Notes: generated by a model from the sequence alone, not told the origin. Counted from the stretch's first letter, positions 1 to 9,514 are shown. The stretch is 64,000 nt of DNA from Desulfurococcaceae archaeon MEX13E-LK6-19 (GCA_029637525.1 CP072660.1:1017612-1081611), one strand, 5' to 3'. Made by a program: numbers and translations.

Positions 1-809
1 TGCTGAATGCTAGTTAGTTCCTCAAGGTTTTTGACAGCAGTTTTATACATTCCATAGAGTATTCTTTCCCATTTCTTTACATCTTCTTCAACTATTTTTT
101 CAGGAGAAAAGAACGGATCATTGCTTTCTGCAATAACGCAATGGAGATCAGCTATTTCAGTGCCAAGAAGGCTTGCAAGACCTATTTTCATACCCTTGCT
201 TCTACCCTTAAGCATGCTGAGTAAAGCATCGTAGAAAGGCTTGCCTCCATCACCAACCCCGTCAATATACTCCATTGCAAGAGATACCGGGTTGCCTTCC
301 CATATATACATTGCATAAAGACTCGGTGCATACTTGTATCCTTTTCTTGTCAACAAGTCTAGGAAAAGAGGCTCTGGATTTTCTTTAGAAAGTCTTCTAT
401 AGCTTTTTACAACAATTTTGTTAAGTCCTTCATGGAGGGAGACAATGTTTGTTGTCTCGAAAGTCAAGGGCTTAACTGTTTTTATTGTTGAGGTAAACTC
501 TCCTGTACCATAGTATCGTTTCTCGATATGATCACTTTTATCTAGTACTCTAAGATACTTTGGCGAAAACTCTGCCTCATAAAATATAGTATTGTCTATA
601 TGGATTATTCTTTCACTTGGGAGAAACTCTGGTGGTTCACCACTAGATAATGGAAGATAGAATTTCTCGCCTCTATAATCAATTATGATGAAGACTAAAT
701 CATCTTCACTCCATTCTCTATGAATCTTGATACCTTCTGCCGTGGGATAAGGCCACCATCTTATTCTTGGCAGCCACGCCTCCAGTTTATCTAATGGTAT
801 TGATGTCAA
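1..809 (-). CDS. Maltokinase-like sugar kinase, C-terminus cut off by the window edge
   Basis: Only the first 269 residues or so are visible; the frame is still open at base 1. The first ~95 residues resemble the N-terminal cap of maltokinases (WLPRIRWWPYP near residue 12). A kinase N-lobe follows with NKIVVKSYRR, whose K135 is the likely ATP-binding lysine, and then TEIADLH (217-223) and FFSPE (233-237), as in the maltokinase/aminoglycoside phosphotransferase core. Known members phosphorylate maltose to maltose 1-phosphate and often sit beside trehalose synthase. The start is a TTG whose TTGA overlaps the stop of the upstream regulator, so the two are probably co-transcribed. The catalytic Asp loop lies outside the window. 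Another kinase of the same fold is possible. Confidence 0.6.
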   Translation of the reverse strand, partial: MTSIPLDKLEAWLPRIRWWPYPTAEGIKIHREWSEDDLVFIIIDYRGEKFYLPLSSGEPPEFLPSERIIHIDNTIFYEAEFSPKYLRVLDKSDHIEKRYYGTGEFTSTIKTVKPLTFETTNIVSLHEGLNKIVVKSYRRLSKENPEPLFLDLLTRKGYKYAPSLYAMYIWEGNPVSLAMEYIDGVGDGGKPFYDALLSMLKGRSKGMKIGLASLLGTEIADLHCVIAESNDPFFSPEKIVEEDVKKWERILYGMYKTAVKNLEELTSIQ

Positions 810-1345
810 ATTTTCTCGGACACCTGGAGACCCTTTATACTATCAATGATCTTTAGTCTCTCCTCTATAATTTTCATAAGCTTATCTTTGTCAATACTAT
901 TCCTAGCTTCATCAATCTTATTTGCAAGCTCTATATCACCTATTGCTTCACGGATCCATTTCGATAAATAGCCTGCTTTAACATGATGTTCAAGGATCTT
1001 CCATTCTATCACATCATACTTTAATAGTGCATAGAGTTGCTTCAAGTTCTTTATTGATAATGGTACTGGTTGTGATGTAGAGGGATCTGTAAAGAAGTAT
1101 GGCGATAGGTCCTTATGGCTCTTTAGATGAGACAACACGCTTTTCTGCAGGAGCTCGCCTGTTTCCGTTAGTGAAAACCTCCCTTCAAAAACCTCAGTTA
1201 CATAACCCAGTTTCACGAGCTCTTTCAAATACCTCTTTGCTGTCGAAGGTAGGACACCAAGTTTCTCTGCTATTTCATCAATACTACACGATTCTCCTGG
1301 AGCTAGTGCAAATAATGCTCTATAGAATGAATGGCGCAAACCCAT
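806..1345 (-). CDS. Winged-helix transcriptional regulator
   Basis: This 179-residue protein has a winged-helix DNA-binding domain at residues ~5-65: an IDEIAEKLG helix, then VLPSTAKRYLKELVKLGYV as recognition helix and wing, of the MarR/ArsR type. The C-terminal half is helical and of unknown role; no effector domain is recognisable. An ideal ribosome site (GGAGG, ~1358-1354 on this strand) lies a few bases before the ATG. It overlaps the maltokinase-like gene by 4 bases, so it may control sugar kinase expression, possibly its own operon. That role is inferred from context only. Confidence 0.7.
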   Translation of the reverse strand: MGLRHSFYRALFALAPGESCSIDEIAEKLGVLPSTAKRYLKELVKLGYVTEVFEGRFSLTETGELLQKSVLSHLKSHKDLSPYFFTDPSTSQPVPLSIKNLKQLYALLKYDVIEWKILEHHVKAGYLSKWIREAIGDIELANKIDEARNSIDKDKLMKIIEERLKIIDSIKGLQVSEKI

Positions 1346-1461
1346 GAGTATTACCTCCGCTAAGTGAGACTAGTGGTTCTTGATTAAAATTTAAGCTTTT
1401 TATTATCAAGTATATACGCGTAGATACAATATATGGACTGAATACAACTACTATATTAACC

Positions 1462-1848
1462 ATGACATTCCTAGATCAAAATAGGGTTTTAGATATGGAA
1501 CGGAATGATAGTATTGAAATAAAACATACAAGCACTGTCATATGGGCTCGTTTACCCGATAACACAAAGGCGTATATAAAGTATGAGATTAGAGAAAACA
1601 GGATGCTAATACTTGAAACATATACACCACCACAACATAGAGGTAAGGGTATAGCTAAGAAGCTCATGGAGTATGCTGTTAAGCTAGCTGAAGAAAAGAA
1701 CCTGTACATAGAACCAATATGTAGTTATTCAATATATTATTTCACGAAAAACCCTGATAAGAAGTATATTTTGGCGCCTGAATATCGTGACGTCGATTTA
1801 GAGCAGTTATGGCGGAGTAAAATCGAAGAGGAAGGTAGGAAAAAATAA
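1462..1848 (+). CDS. GNAT-family N-acetyltransferase, YjdJ-like
   Basis: A 128-residue protein with the short GNAT fold typical of the YjdJ group. The acetyl-CoA pyrophosphate loop is visible as HRGKGIAKKLMEYA (~66-79), followed by the conserved C-terminal stretch PICSYSIYYFTKNP. The acceptor cannot be predicted. The start is the ATG at 1462; an in-frame ATG at 1495 would remove 11 residues ahead of the first strand. An AT-rich promoter-like stretch (ctttttatta) lies near 1396. The gene is divergent from the regulator and convergent with lpdA, only ten bases from its stop. Confidence 0.75.
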   Translation: MTFLDQNRVLDMERNDSIEIKHTSTVIWARLPDNTKAYIKYEIRENRMLILETYTPPQHRGKGIAKKLMEYAVKLAEEKNLYIEPICSYSIYYFTKNPDKKYILAPEYRDVDLEQLWRSKIEEEGRKK

Positions 1849-1858
1849 TCTAAATCAA

Positions 1859-3235
1859 TTATTTCTTCAACACAATGTGTACAGGGTCTCCCAACAGGTA
1901 TTCAGCGAATTCCCTTACCGCCTCGGATAATGTCAAGTGTGGATATGGGATTTCAACGATCTCTCCTAGACTCATTTTATCTAGGTATAATGGTAGGAAT
2001 TGTGCTATAGCTTCGGTTGCATTAGGAGCGACGACGTGTACTCCTAGCACTTCATTATTCTTTCCGAGAAGTATCTTTACGAAACTTAGTTCGCCATCTT
2101 TTATCCTTATTCCTGAAAGAAATGCTAATGGGAGTTTTACTTTCTTGTACTCTATGCCCTTTTCCTTTAGTTCGTCTTCAGTATAGCCTATGGACCCTAT
2201 TTCTAGTCCCGTGAATACAGCAACAGGAATATTGTGTGGCTCTATTTTCTCTAATGGTTTTCCTGTATGGATTGTTTCTGCAACTCTAATACTTTCCACG
2301 AGAGCTTTATGAGCTAGTAATGGTCCACCGATTACATCTCCTGCAGCATATATACGTGGATTACTTGTTCTATACCCTTCACGTGTTATTATGAATCCTT
2401 TGTTATCAGTTTCTACTCCAGCATTCTCTACTCCAGCGTCTCTGGATCTAGGGATCCTGCCGATACTAACTAGGACCTTCTCTATCTGTATGGTTTCACC
2501 ATTTGATAATCGTGCTTCAACGAGCCCTTCAGGTCTTATGTTTATGGATTCTACAACAGTTTTCTTATAGATCTTTACCCCCTTCATTCTAAGGAAACGC
2601 TCTATAGTCCTTGCAGCATCGATATCTATTCCCGGAAGGAGGCGAGGCAGGAGTTCTACAATATATGTTTCAACGCCGAGGCTCGACAACATATAGCCTA
2701 TTTCGCAACCTATAACACCACCGCCTACAATAAGTATACTTGAGGGTATGTCCTCGAGCTCGAAGAAATCCCTATTCGAAATAACATGCTCGCCATCGAA
2801 AGGTATGTTTGGTAACGGACGTGGATCAGTACCAGTAGCTATTATCACGTTTCTTGCTTTTACTACCTCACCGTTACCGAGCTTTACTGTTCCTTCATTA
2901 TCCGCAAGTGTGCCATGAGTATTATAGAGTTTGATGCCATGTTTCTCGATAAGGTACTCTAAACCCTCTCTAGTTGATGAAACAATCTGTTTAACTGACT
3001 CCATGATCTTTTTTGTATCAATACTTATTTCCTTAGAGACTTTTTTTAGAGAATCAAAAGCATGTGCAAACTTATATATTGTTTTAGATGGCACACAACC
3101 ATAATTAGTACATTCGCCGCCAAGAAATCTTTCTTCAACAATAGCGACTTTATACCCTTTACGTGCAAGTTTTATGGCTGCAGGATACCCGCCAAGACCT
3201 CCTCCTAGAACAACTAGGTCATAGGATTCAGTCAA
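1859..3235 (-). CDS. lpdA: Dihydrolipoamide dehydrogenase
   Basis: A 458-residue FAD/NAD disulphide oxidoreductase. It shows the N-terminal FAD motif VVLGGGLGGYPAA, the redox disulphide GGECTNYGCVPSK (C-x4-C, residues ~40-52), a second dinucleotide fold ILIVGGGVIGCEIGYML (~170), the YAAGDVIGG FAD-ribityl motif (~295-303), and a C-terminal interface domain with the active-site His near PYPHLTLSEA. Length is normal. It reoxidises lipoyl groups. No 2-oxoacid dehydrogenase genes are seen here, while gcvPB, gcvPA, gcvT and gcvH lie 17 kb away, so it probably supplies the L protein of glycine cleavage. The TTG start is supported by an AGGTGATT site five bases upstream. Confidence 0.93.
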   Translation of the reverse strand: MTESYDLVVLGGGLGGYPAAIKLARKGYKVAIVEERFLGGECTNYGCVPSKTIYKFAHAFDSLKKVSKEISIDTKKIMESVKQIVSSTREGLEYLIEKHGIKLYNTHGTLADNEGTVKLGNGEVVKARNVIIATGTDPRPLPNIPFDGEHVISNRDFFELEDIPSSILIVGGGVIGCEIGYMLSSLGVETYIVELLPRLLPGIDIDAARTIERFLRMKGVKIYKKTVVESINIRPEGLVEARLSNGETIQIEKVLVSIGRIPRSRDAGVENAGVETDNKGFIITREGYRTSNPRIYAAGDVIGGPLLAHKALVESIRVAETIHTGKPLEKIEPHNIPVAVFTGLEIGSIGYTEDELKEKGIEYKKVKLPLAFLSGIRIKDGELSFVKILLGKNNEVLGVHVVAPNATEAIAQFLPLYLDKMSLGEIVEIPYPHLTLSEAVREFAEYLLGDPVHIVLKK

Positions 3236-3411
3236 GATAGAATCACCTGAGATGGCAGCTATACAGTCTTAATTATTCATTCCGCGAGATAATAATGTTA
3301 CATACATATATTGGGAGGATAAACACTTGATTATTAGTCGAATAATTTATTTACCAAACGCAATTATTCACATAAGTATAGCATAACCAGGTACAAGCAG
3401 GTGAGGCATGT

Positions 3412-3720
3412 TTGTCTAGAGACCAGATAATAGGTGTAGGGCTTCTCATAGTATCAATCATAGTGATTATAGTGTATGGGTGGCTTGTATTCTTTACACA
3501 ATGGTCGTTACTGATCCTCCAGATTACTGGATTTGTTGCTGTTGCTGGTGTGTTCGGGATTTTGGCATGGATAGGTTATACATTAGCGACAACACCGCCA
3601 CCTAAGCCGATTGAGGAGATCGAAAAGGAACTAGAAGAAGAACTAAAGAAACTAGAAAAGGAAATGAAAGAAGAGGAAAAGAAAGAAGAAAAACAGGAAA
3701 AAGAGGAAACCACAAGCTAG
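3412..3720 (+). CDS. Small two-helix membrane protein with charged coiled-coil tail
   Basis: A 102-residue protein with two predicted membrane helices (~5-30 and ~36-60) followed by PPPKP and a long Glu/Lys-rich tail (~65-102) likely to form a cytoplasmic coiled coil. The TTG start is preceded by GTGAGG at 3401; the nearer ATG at 3408 meets a stop after three codons. I do not recognise the family. Its membrane segment resembles the N-terminus of the protein at 11096-11797: both carry VYGWL then four residues later TQ, followed by a Gly/Val-rich helix. Function unknown. Confidence 0.65.
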   Translation: MSRDQIIGVGLLIVSIIVIIVYGWLVFFTQWSLLILQITGFVAVAGVFGILAWIGYTLATTPPPKPIEEIEKELEEELKKLEKEMKEEEKKEEKQEKEETTS

Positions 3721-3880
3721 AGGAAATAACGTCAACAGGGTAACTTTATCGTTTTTAACTTGCGTAAAAACTGCCATACAGTATAGAGTTTTAGGGTTAA
3801 CGAAAATAATACACAACAAATTAAACTATAGTTAAGGTAATATAGAGAAAACGATACACCAACATAATAACTTCGGATTG

Positions 3881-4882
3881 ATGAATATGATAAAAACCAT
3901 GTTATGGATAGTGTTAAGAACTATTACACGATTTCACGAAGCACTGGCTCTTTTAATTGTAGTTATCCTCTATGTTTCAATATCCGCAGCTATGCTATCT
4001 ACAGCAAATTATGTTACTATGGAAGCTGATTACATGAGGAAGCATATTGTAATCGGCGAGGAAAAAACCTGTAACATGGTTAATGGCTTCTACACACTAT
4101 ACAATGTTACAGTTAGGTTTGGAGAAAAGAATATCAGCTTATTGATGATATGTTTACGCGAGATATCTGTACTTGAAGATAATGGTGTAAGATTCCGGGG
4201 GAACCCCGAGCTTATTGGCGGTCTTAATGTTTCGATAGGGAGTATGTTATCACGTGAATACAATATTAATGTTGGAGACTATCTCGATATTATTTATGGG
4301 AACGGAAAAAAGATGGCGTTACATGTCGTAGCGATTCATTATAGTAGAAGCCAGCTAGATCTAATGATTATTTCGAGAGATTGCGTTAATAAAACACATT
4401 CCCCGAGTACATGGAGAATAGAATGGTGTATCAATAGAACAGATATATTCTTGAAAACACTGATAGGGCTTAATAATGAAATAAAGAATATTGTGTACTA
4501 TCTAGTAATACTCTTCATGATTACAGCGTTTGTTTCAGTAACAATAAGTATACATAAGCTCGGTTTGAGTTTAGGAGAGTTCATCAGAGATATGTACTTA
4601 CAAGGATTTACCGAACACAATCTTTTCTCATACTATATACTGTCATCATTCTTTACAGGCATCCTGGGCTGGCTTTTGGGTTCATCACTAGGCTTGGTTG
4701 TTTCACAAATAGCTACATTTATGCTTAGATTCTATGGTATAATTGTTCCTTTTAGACCATTTTTAACAATAAATGACTTGTTGTTTTTGTTCTTTATAGC
4801 GTTTATACCTTCCCTGATTGCGCCGATTGTTCTGTGGAGAACTATCTGGAGGCAACATGTTGAGGAGATTCAATCTAGCTAA
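3881..4882 (+). CDS. FtsX/MacB-type ABC transporter permease (first of a pair)
   Basis: A ~333-residue membrane protein with the architecture of MacB/LolC-type permeases: one N-terminal helix (~12-38), an outer domain of ~150 residues with N-x-S/T sites, then three membrane helices (~207-228, ~253-283, ~293-320). It does not translocate a substrate through a classic channel in known relatives; such permeases couple cytoplasmic ATP hydrolysis to outer-domain movement. It overlaps the next permease by 26 bases and belongs with the ATPase at 7680-8351. The ATG at 3881 was chosen; an in-frame TTG directly precedes it. Sequence divergence is high, so the family call rests mainly on topology and neighbours. 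Confidence 0.7.
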   Translation: MNMIKTMLWIVLRTITRFHEALALLIVVILYVSISAAMLSTANYVTMEADYMRKHIVIGEEKTCNMVNGFYTLYNVTVRFGEKNISLLMICLREISVLEDNGVRFRGNPELIGGLNVSIGSMLSREYNINVGDYLDIIYGNGKKMALHVVAIHYSRSQLDLMIISRDCVNKTHSPSTWRIEWCINRTDIFLKTLIGLNNEIKNIVYYLVILFMITAFVSVTISIHKLGLSLGEFIRDMYLQGFTEHNLFSYYILSSFFTGILGWLLGSSLGLVVSQIATFMLRFYGIIVPFRPFLTINDLLFLFFIAFIPSLIAPIVLWRTIWRQHVEEIQSS

Positions 4883-6059
4883 AATGCATATGAAGATCAT
4901 TGGGAAGAGCGTATTTGCCTTGGTATTCATAGTTGCTATTATTTCTTCTTTTGTTTGCTCCATAATGTACTTCACTATTAATAGTTTTCAAGAAATATTA
5001 GCTGATGTAATTGTTGGTCCGAGACAAGATAGTACAATAATATTCACTTCCCCTTCAACAACACCATTCACAGGCGTGTTTGACACTAGAAGATTCAACG
5101 CGCTCACTAATGCCACTGGTGTGAGAATAGTTTCGTCAGAGCTTTTGGTTCCAGTACTTGTTAACGATAAACCTGTTATAATGCGTGGAGTTGATGAAGG
5201 CTTCATTAAAACTGTTAATATAAAGGTTATTGACGGTAGACAAATAGATCTTGATTGCCTGTATTGTATATGGGTTGGATTCAATGCAGCAAAGTACCTA
5301 GGAGTATCAATAGGTGATAAAGTTAATGTCTCATCTTTCTTCAGTAAAAGCCCTATGTGTCTCCTTGTAGCTGGAATATATAGTACAAACAGTATTTACG
5401 ACGACGAGATCTTAGCTCCGATGCCAATTGCTAGAATACTACGTGGTGTCGGAGAGTACTCTGCCACCATAGTTAAGATAGTATACGACAAAAATGTTAC
5501 TACTGAAGAAAAAATACTCGAATCACTTAATATTGGAAACATTACGAGTCCTGAGTTTATAGAAAGACCACAAACCCGTGCAAGTATGCCTATATATGTC
5601 TTAGAGAAGATTGTTGGAGTACAAGCTAGAATGAATATAATGGTTGCCAATGAACAATACATAGTAAACATGTATCTAAGGCGAATGGGTCTTTCCTCGG
5701 ATGTATTTTATGCAGTCTCTATAGCTGTTCTAGTTATTGCAAACTACAGTATGTTTGTTCTAGGAAAACTCGTTACTGTAATGAAACGAAGGGTATTCTT
5801 CGAACTATATGTTCAGGGTATACATACAAGATTCCTTAAGACAATAACAATACTGTTTTTACTACCAGTCATTGTTTGTGGTACACTCATAGGGATTCTC
5901 TTTGGATTAAATATGGTGAATACTATTAATGTACCGATACTATTCGGATATACCGTAAAACCAGTCATAGATAATGTACTGATTTTATTAATTATATGTG
6001 CAAGTATAATATTATTCTCATCCGGTATCATCCTATCGAGGGTTGATACTGAGAGATGA
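4857..6059 (+). CDS. FtsX/MacB-type ABC transporter permease (second of a pair)
   Basis: About 400 residues with the same layout as its neighbour: an N-terminal helix (~13-37), a large outer domain with MacB periplasmic-core features (FDTRRFNAL, then VPVLVNDKPVIMRGVDEGF), and three C-terminal helices (~290-315, ~335-360, ~375-395). The ATG at 4857 is preferred because a GGAGG site lies a few bases upstream, although an open frame extends to 4818. It overlaps the previous gene by 26 bases and ends in an ATGA junction with the next. Together the two permeases would form a heterodimer with the ATPase at 7680. Confidence 0.78.
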   Translation: MLRRFNLAKMHMKIIGKSVFALVFIVAIISSFVCSIMYFTINSFQEILADVIVGPRQDSTIIFTSPSTTPFTGVFDTRRFNALTNATGVRIVSSELLVPVLVNDKPVIMRGVDEGFIKTVNIKVIDGRQIDLDCLYCIWVGFNAAKYLGVSIGDKVNVSSFFSKSPMCLLVAGIYSTNSIYDDEILAPMPIARILRGVGEYSATIVKIVYDKNVTTEEKILESLNIGNITSPEFIERPQTRASMPIYVLEKIVGVQARMNIMVANEQYIVNMYLRRMGLSSDVFYAVSIAVLVIANYSMFVLGKLVTVMKRRVFFELYVQGIHTRFLKTITILFLLPVIVCGTLIGILFGLNMVNTINVPILFGYTVKPVIDNVLILLIICASIILFSSGIILSRVDTER

Positions 6060-7654
6060 AGCCGAGGAATCTATTGTTTTTAGCATTAATAATAGCTATC
6101 ATGGTAAGGTTAATACCAGTAATAATTTATTCTACACCGTTTTCCACGGACTCATGGCCTTTAATATGCTTGTCGGAGAAATTAATTAGATCACCTACAA
6201 ACCATATCTTTAATGACACATATTATGATGGCTATAATAACCATTGGCCCGGAGTAATATTGTTTTCATCTACAGCATCAATAGTTACCGAGATCAAACC
6301 AATAATACTAATGCCTTTACTTGTACCTACAGTAAATGTTCTTTCCATGATCTTTATAGTTCTCCTAGTAAGTAGGTACAATGGTTCCAGAGAAGCAATA
6401 TTTTCAGCACTGGCGTTGGCCGTCATACCCCCATTGATAGTGTTTACAAGTGCAGCTACCAAGGAGGGGTTTGCACACCCATTGTTTGTAATGCTTATTT
6501 ATTTAGCTCTAAAACCAGTGTGGAGGAAGGCAGAAGTACTAGTATCATTGCTAGCTTCTTTAACTCTTGTTTTATCTCATCATCTAACTACTTTCATGTA
6601 TATATACATTATATTGACAACATTACTAGTGGCAAGTCTTAGCAGTGTGAAAACAAATATCAAGCTGAAAACCAGCGTTTACCCGTTGCTTTTTGTTTTC
6701 GTATTCGCTATAATACATCACTTAGTGATAGGCCCAGGTGTTTTCCGGATAGCAGCTACGCCTAGAGACATACTGACATTATTTCTCTATACAATACTAT
6801 TTACTATGCCTATTGTCTTGTTTGGAAAAGCACCAAATAACGGGCAATCCAGTACACGATTTACGATTCCATACAAGCCGCTCTTTATAGTAGTTATAGT
6901 TTTTGCTGTTGTAGTATATGCTTCAACGTATTCCCCTGCTCCTGGAATACCATCTCTAGGGCAAAGCGTATTGTACTATAGCATACCATACATTATTGTG
7001 CCAATTGCGTTTTGGTATACCTACAGACAATGTTTTATCGAGAAAAGCAAATTGATCGTATTTTTGATTGCATGGACTATGGGGTGCTTTTCCATTATAG
7101 CGTATTTGTTATTTGCGGATAACCCACTGGGTGCAAGCGCAATACATAGAGTCATAGACTTTATGGATTTCCCACTTGCTATATCAATTGGTTTTGTTTC
7201 ATCCCGATTGTTCAATACTGCTAGTACATTATTTCAGAGGATACTGGGGGTTGTACTTGTATTCCTAGCGGTTTTATCGGGAATATCAGTGATGTCCTTG
7301 ATTGTATCGCGTAATGATACTGTATCGTTTTACTGGCTTTACAACAAAGCCGAGTTCTACGCTGGTCTCTATGTTAAAGAATATGTTGGGAATATGAGTA
7401 TAACTGGTGATGCTAAGATAGACTATTTATTCAAATACTTTGAAATCAATGTGTATCCCACACCGTTGATCAGGCTTGTTGTTGATGGCGTGGCCGAAGA
7501 TAACACATTATATATACTATATAGAGAGAACTATTCTAAAGGCATAGTGCAAGCATTAATGATATTTAGTTTAAGTAAACAATGTATTGAAATATTAGAA
7601 AAGGATACAAACAGAGTATACGATAGTTCGATGGTGAATATGTACATTGGATAG
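6056..7654 (+). CDS. Multispanning membrane protein, GT-C glycosyltransferase-like
   Basis: A 532-residue protein with about eleven to thirteen hydrophobic segments. Just after the first helix comes STDSWPL (Asp ~32), the place where GT-C enzymes (oligosaccharyltransferase, protein mannosyltransferase) carry their catalytic acidic residue, and further on NNHWPGVILF, again typical of the first outer loop. A short soluble C-terminal part (~430-532) follows the last helix. Use of a lipid-linked sugar donor is an inference from this layout only. The gene is joined by ATGA to a permease and is followed immediately by the ABC ATPase, so it belongs to the transport operon. It could instead be a non-catalytic membrane partner. 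Confidence 0.5.
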   Translation: MKPRNLLFLALIIAIMVRLIPVIIYSTPFSTDSWPLICLSEKLIRSPTNHIFNDTYYDGYNNHWPGVILFSSTASIVTEIKPIILMPLLVPTVNVLSMIFIVLLVSRYNGSREAIFSALALAVIPPLIVFTSAATKEGFAHPLFVMLIYLALKPVWRKAEVLVSLLASLTLVLSHHLTTFMYIYIILTTLLVASLSSVKTNIKLKTSVYPLLFVFVFAIIHHLVIGPGVFRIAATPRDILTLFLYTILFTMPIVLFGKAPNNGQSSTRFTIPYKPLFIVVIVFAVVVYASTYSPAPGIPSLGQSVLYYSIPYIIVPIAFWYTYRQCFIEKSKLIVFLIAWTMGCFSIIAYLLFADNPLGASAIHRVIDFMDFPLAISIGFVSSRLFNTASTLFQRILGVVLVFLAVLSGISVMSLIVSRNDTVSFYWLYNKAEFYAGLYVKEYVGNMSITGDAKIDYLFKYFEINVYPTPLIRLVVDGVAEDNTLYILYRENYSKGIVQALMIFSLSKQCIEILEKDTNRVYDSSMVNMYIG

Positions 7655-7679
7655 CGTAGCTAAGCACAGAAGAGAGCTA

Positions 7680-8351
7680 ATGAGACTTGAGGGCGTATGT
7701 AAGAGTGTTGCCGGCGAGCTTGTTCTAGAAAATGTTTCTTTAACTATCAATGATGGAGACTTTATTTGTATACGTGGGATAAGCGGTGTAGGAAAGACAA
7801 CTTTATTAAAAATCATAGCTTTGGTAACACGTCCTGATAAAGGTAATGTAATATTTTTAGGGAAGAACACGAAGTCATTAAGTAATAGTACTCTTGCCTT
7901 ATTAAGATTAAAATACATTGGTTATATACCTCAAGAACTCGGTCTTTTAGAGATGTTAAGTGTCGAAGAGAACATACTATTACCGTTGTATACGCTTGGC
8001 ATTAATAAGAAAGACGCTACAAAAATTGTTAATGAAATCCTTAATAAACTTGGCATCATACATAAGAAGGACTATCATCCTAGATCTCTTAGTGGCGGGG
8101 AAAGACAAAGAGTTGCCATAGCTAGAGCCCTTGCGAAGAAACCTTTACTTATAGTGGCGGACGAACCTCTATCTAATTTAGATGACGTAAATGCGGGTAT
8201 AATTCTAGATCTTTTCCGTGAATACGTTATAAAGCAGGGTGGTGCGGTAATAATGTCCACAACAGATCTTTATGCTGACTATCCTTGTACTAAAGACTAC
8301 TTTCTAGCTAAGGGGAAACTGTACTTTAAAAAAGCTAAGACCGCTAGTTAA
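7680..8351 (+). CDS. ABC transporter ATPase, LolD/MacB type
   Basis: A ~223-residue ATPase with all the nucleotide-binding motifs: Walker A GISGVGKTT (~33-41), Q-loop YIPQELGLLEML, signature LSGGERQRVAIARAL (~136-150), Walker B LLIVADEPLSNLD, and a shortened region where the H-loop is expected: MSTTDLYADYPC has Thr-Asp instead of the usual Thr-His. That missing His is unusual and could slow hydrolysis. The ATG at 7680 is preferred because relatives begin a few residues before LEGVCKSV; an upstream TTG at 7647 overlapping the previous stop is also open. It would energise the two FtsX-type permeases upstream. Confidence 0.88.
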   Translation: MRLEGVCKSVAGELVLENVSLTINDGDFICIRGISGVGKTTLLKIIALVTRPDKGNVIFLGKNTKSLSNSTLALLRLKYIGYIPQELGLLEMLSVEENILLPLYTLGINKKDATKIVNEILNKLGIIHKKDYHPRSLSGGERQRVAIARALAKKPLLIVADEPLSNLDDVNAGIILDLFREYVIKQGGAVIMSTTDLYADYPCTKDYFLAKGKLYFKKAKTAS

Positions 8352-8468
8352 TTTATATTATGAAAAATACATAAATACTATATGTGTAATGCCTCTTAAA
8401 CGACCTTAGTAATAGGTACAAGTACAGTGGTAATCACTACTATAGACGATGCTGTACCGGGGGTCAAT

Positions 8469-9410
8469 ATGGATGAAGAACTTAATAAGAAAGTAACAGT
8501 AATTGTACCAACATACAATGAAGAAGAAGGTATAGGAAAAGTTATAGATGAACTCATTGCGGAGGGCTTTTCTAAAGAAAACATTATTGTTGTAGACGGG
8601 CATAGTACCGATAAAACCGTTGAGATAGCCAAGAGTAAGGGTGTAAAGGTAATCTATCAAGAAGGTCATGGCAAAGGAGATGCTATAAGAACAGGTTTAA
8701 AGTATGTTAAAACACCTTATGTTGCAGTTATTGATGGAGACTATACCTACCCGGCTAAACACATTAAAGATCTTCTACATGTAGCTGAAAACGGTGGCTG
8801 GGATGAAGTTATAGGAGCTAGGATTTATGGCAGGAAAAACATACCCCTAATCAATAGGTTGGGTAACTATGTTTTGACTAAACTGTTTAACATTCTCTTT
8901 GGCACAAAACTAAGAGATGTGCTTTCAGGTCTTTACATTATAAGAAAAGAAAAACTCGCCTCAGCAATGTTTGAAACAAAAGGATTCAGTATAGAATCAG
9001 AGATAGCTGCCCATATAGCATCGACTACAGGGAAAATAATAGAACACCCTATATCCTATAGGAGAAGAGTTGGTGAAAAGAAACTTAGGATCCTTGATGG
9101 TATAAGAATCGGTATTGATATGATTAGATTGGCGTGGAGATATAATCCAGCATTTGTATTATTTTCAGCTGGCGCAATTATACTTGTACCAGGGCTTTTA
9201 CTAGGAGGCTATGTAGCATACTATTATTTATTCCATGGCATAAAATATTATGTGAAAGGATTGATTGCATTAATAATGACTCTTGCAGGTTTTCAGAGCC
9301 TATTGATAGCTATACTATCGGTTTATTTAAAGAGAATGGAGTGGAGACTTACCAGTAAGATTGAAACGCTTCAGGAAAGAATAAGTGCACTCGAGAAAAA
9401 ACGTGAGTAG
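8469..9410 (+). CDS. Family 2 glycosyltransferase, dolichol-phosphate sugar synthase-like
   Basis: A ~313-residue protein. The N-terminal GT-A domain has VIVPTYNEEEGIGKVI, IIVVDGHSTDKTVEIA and a VIDGDYTYP stretch holding the DxD metal site, then LRDVLSGLYIIRKE and the GFSIESEI segment common in dolichyl-phosphate mannose/glucose synthases. Two membrane helices (~230-258, ~263-285) and a short C-terminal coiled coil follow. It probably transfers a nucleotide sugar onto a polyprenyl or dolichyl phosphate, making the donor for surface glycosylation. The ATG at 8469 fits the family better than an upstream GTG at 8427. It lies between the ABC operon and the MoxR operon on the same strand. Confidence 0.85.
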   Translation: MDEELNKKVTVIVPTYNEEEGIGKVIDELIAEGFSKENIIVVDGHSTDKTVEIAKSKGVKVIYQEGHGKGDAIRTGLKYVKTPYVAVIDGDYTYPAKHIKDLLHVAENGGWDEVIGARIYGRKNIPLINRLGNYVLTKLFNILFGTKLRDVLSGLYIIRKEKLASAMFETKGFSIESEIAAHIASTTGKIIEHPISYRRRVGEKKLRILDGIRIGIDMIRLAWRYNPAFVLFSAGAIILVPGLLLGGYVAYYYLFHGIKYYVKGLIALIMTLAGFQSLLIAILSVYLKRMEWRLTSKIETLQERISALEKKRE

Positions 9411-9514
9411 CTTTTTCACGATAACTATTTATTCCTTTATTAAGGATTTAGTCTATCTATAGTACTACAGTGATGTATTCCGATCAGAAGTATTAACTTG
9501 GGTGCAGTAAGATC

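Noticed and set aside
3313-3386. GGGAGG followed by a TTG and 19 codons between lpdA and the small membrane protein gene
   Set aside because: The ribosome site is good but the peptide has no recognisable feature and the region must also hold two divergent promoters; too weak to call a gene.
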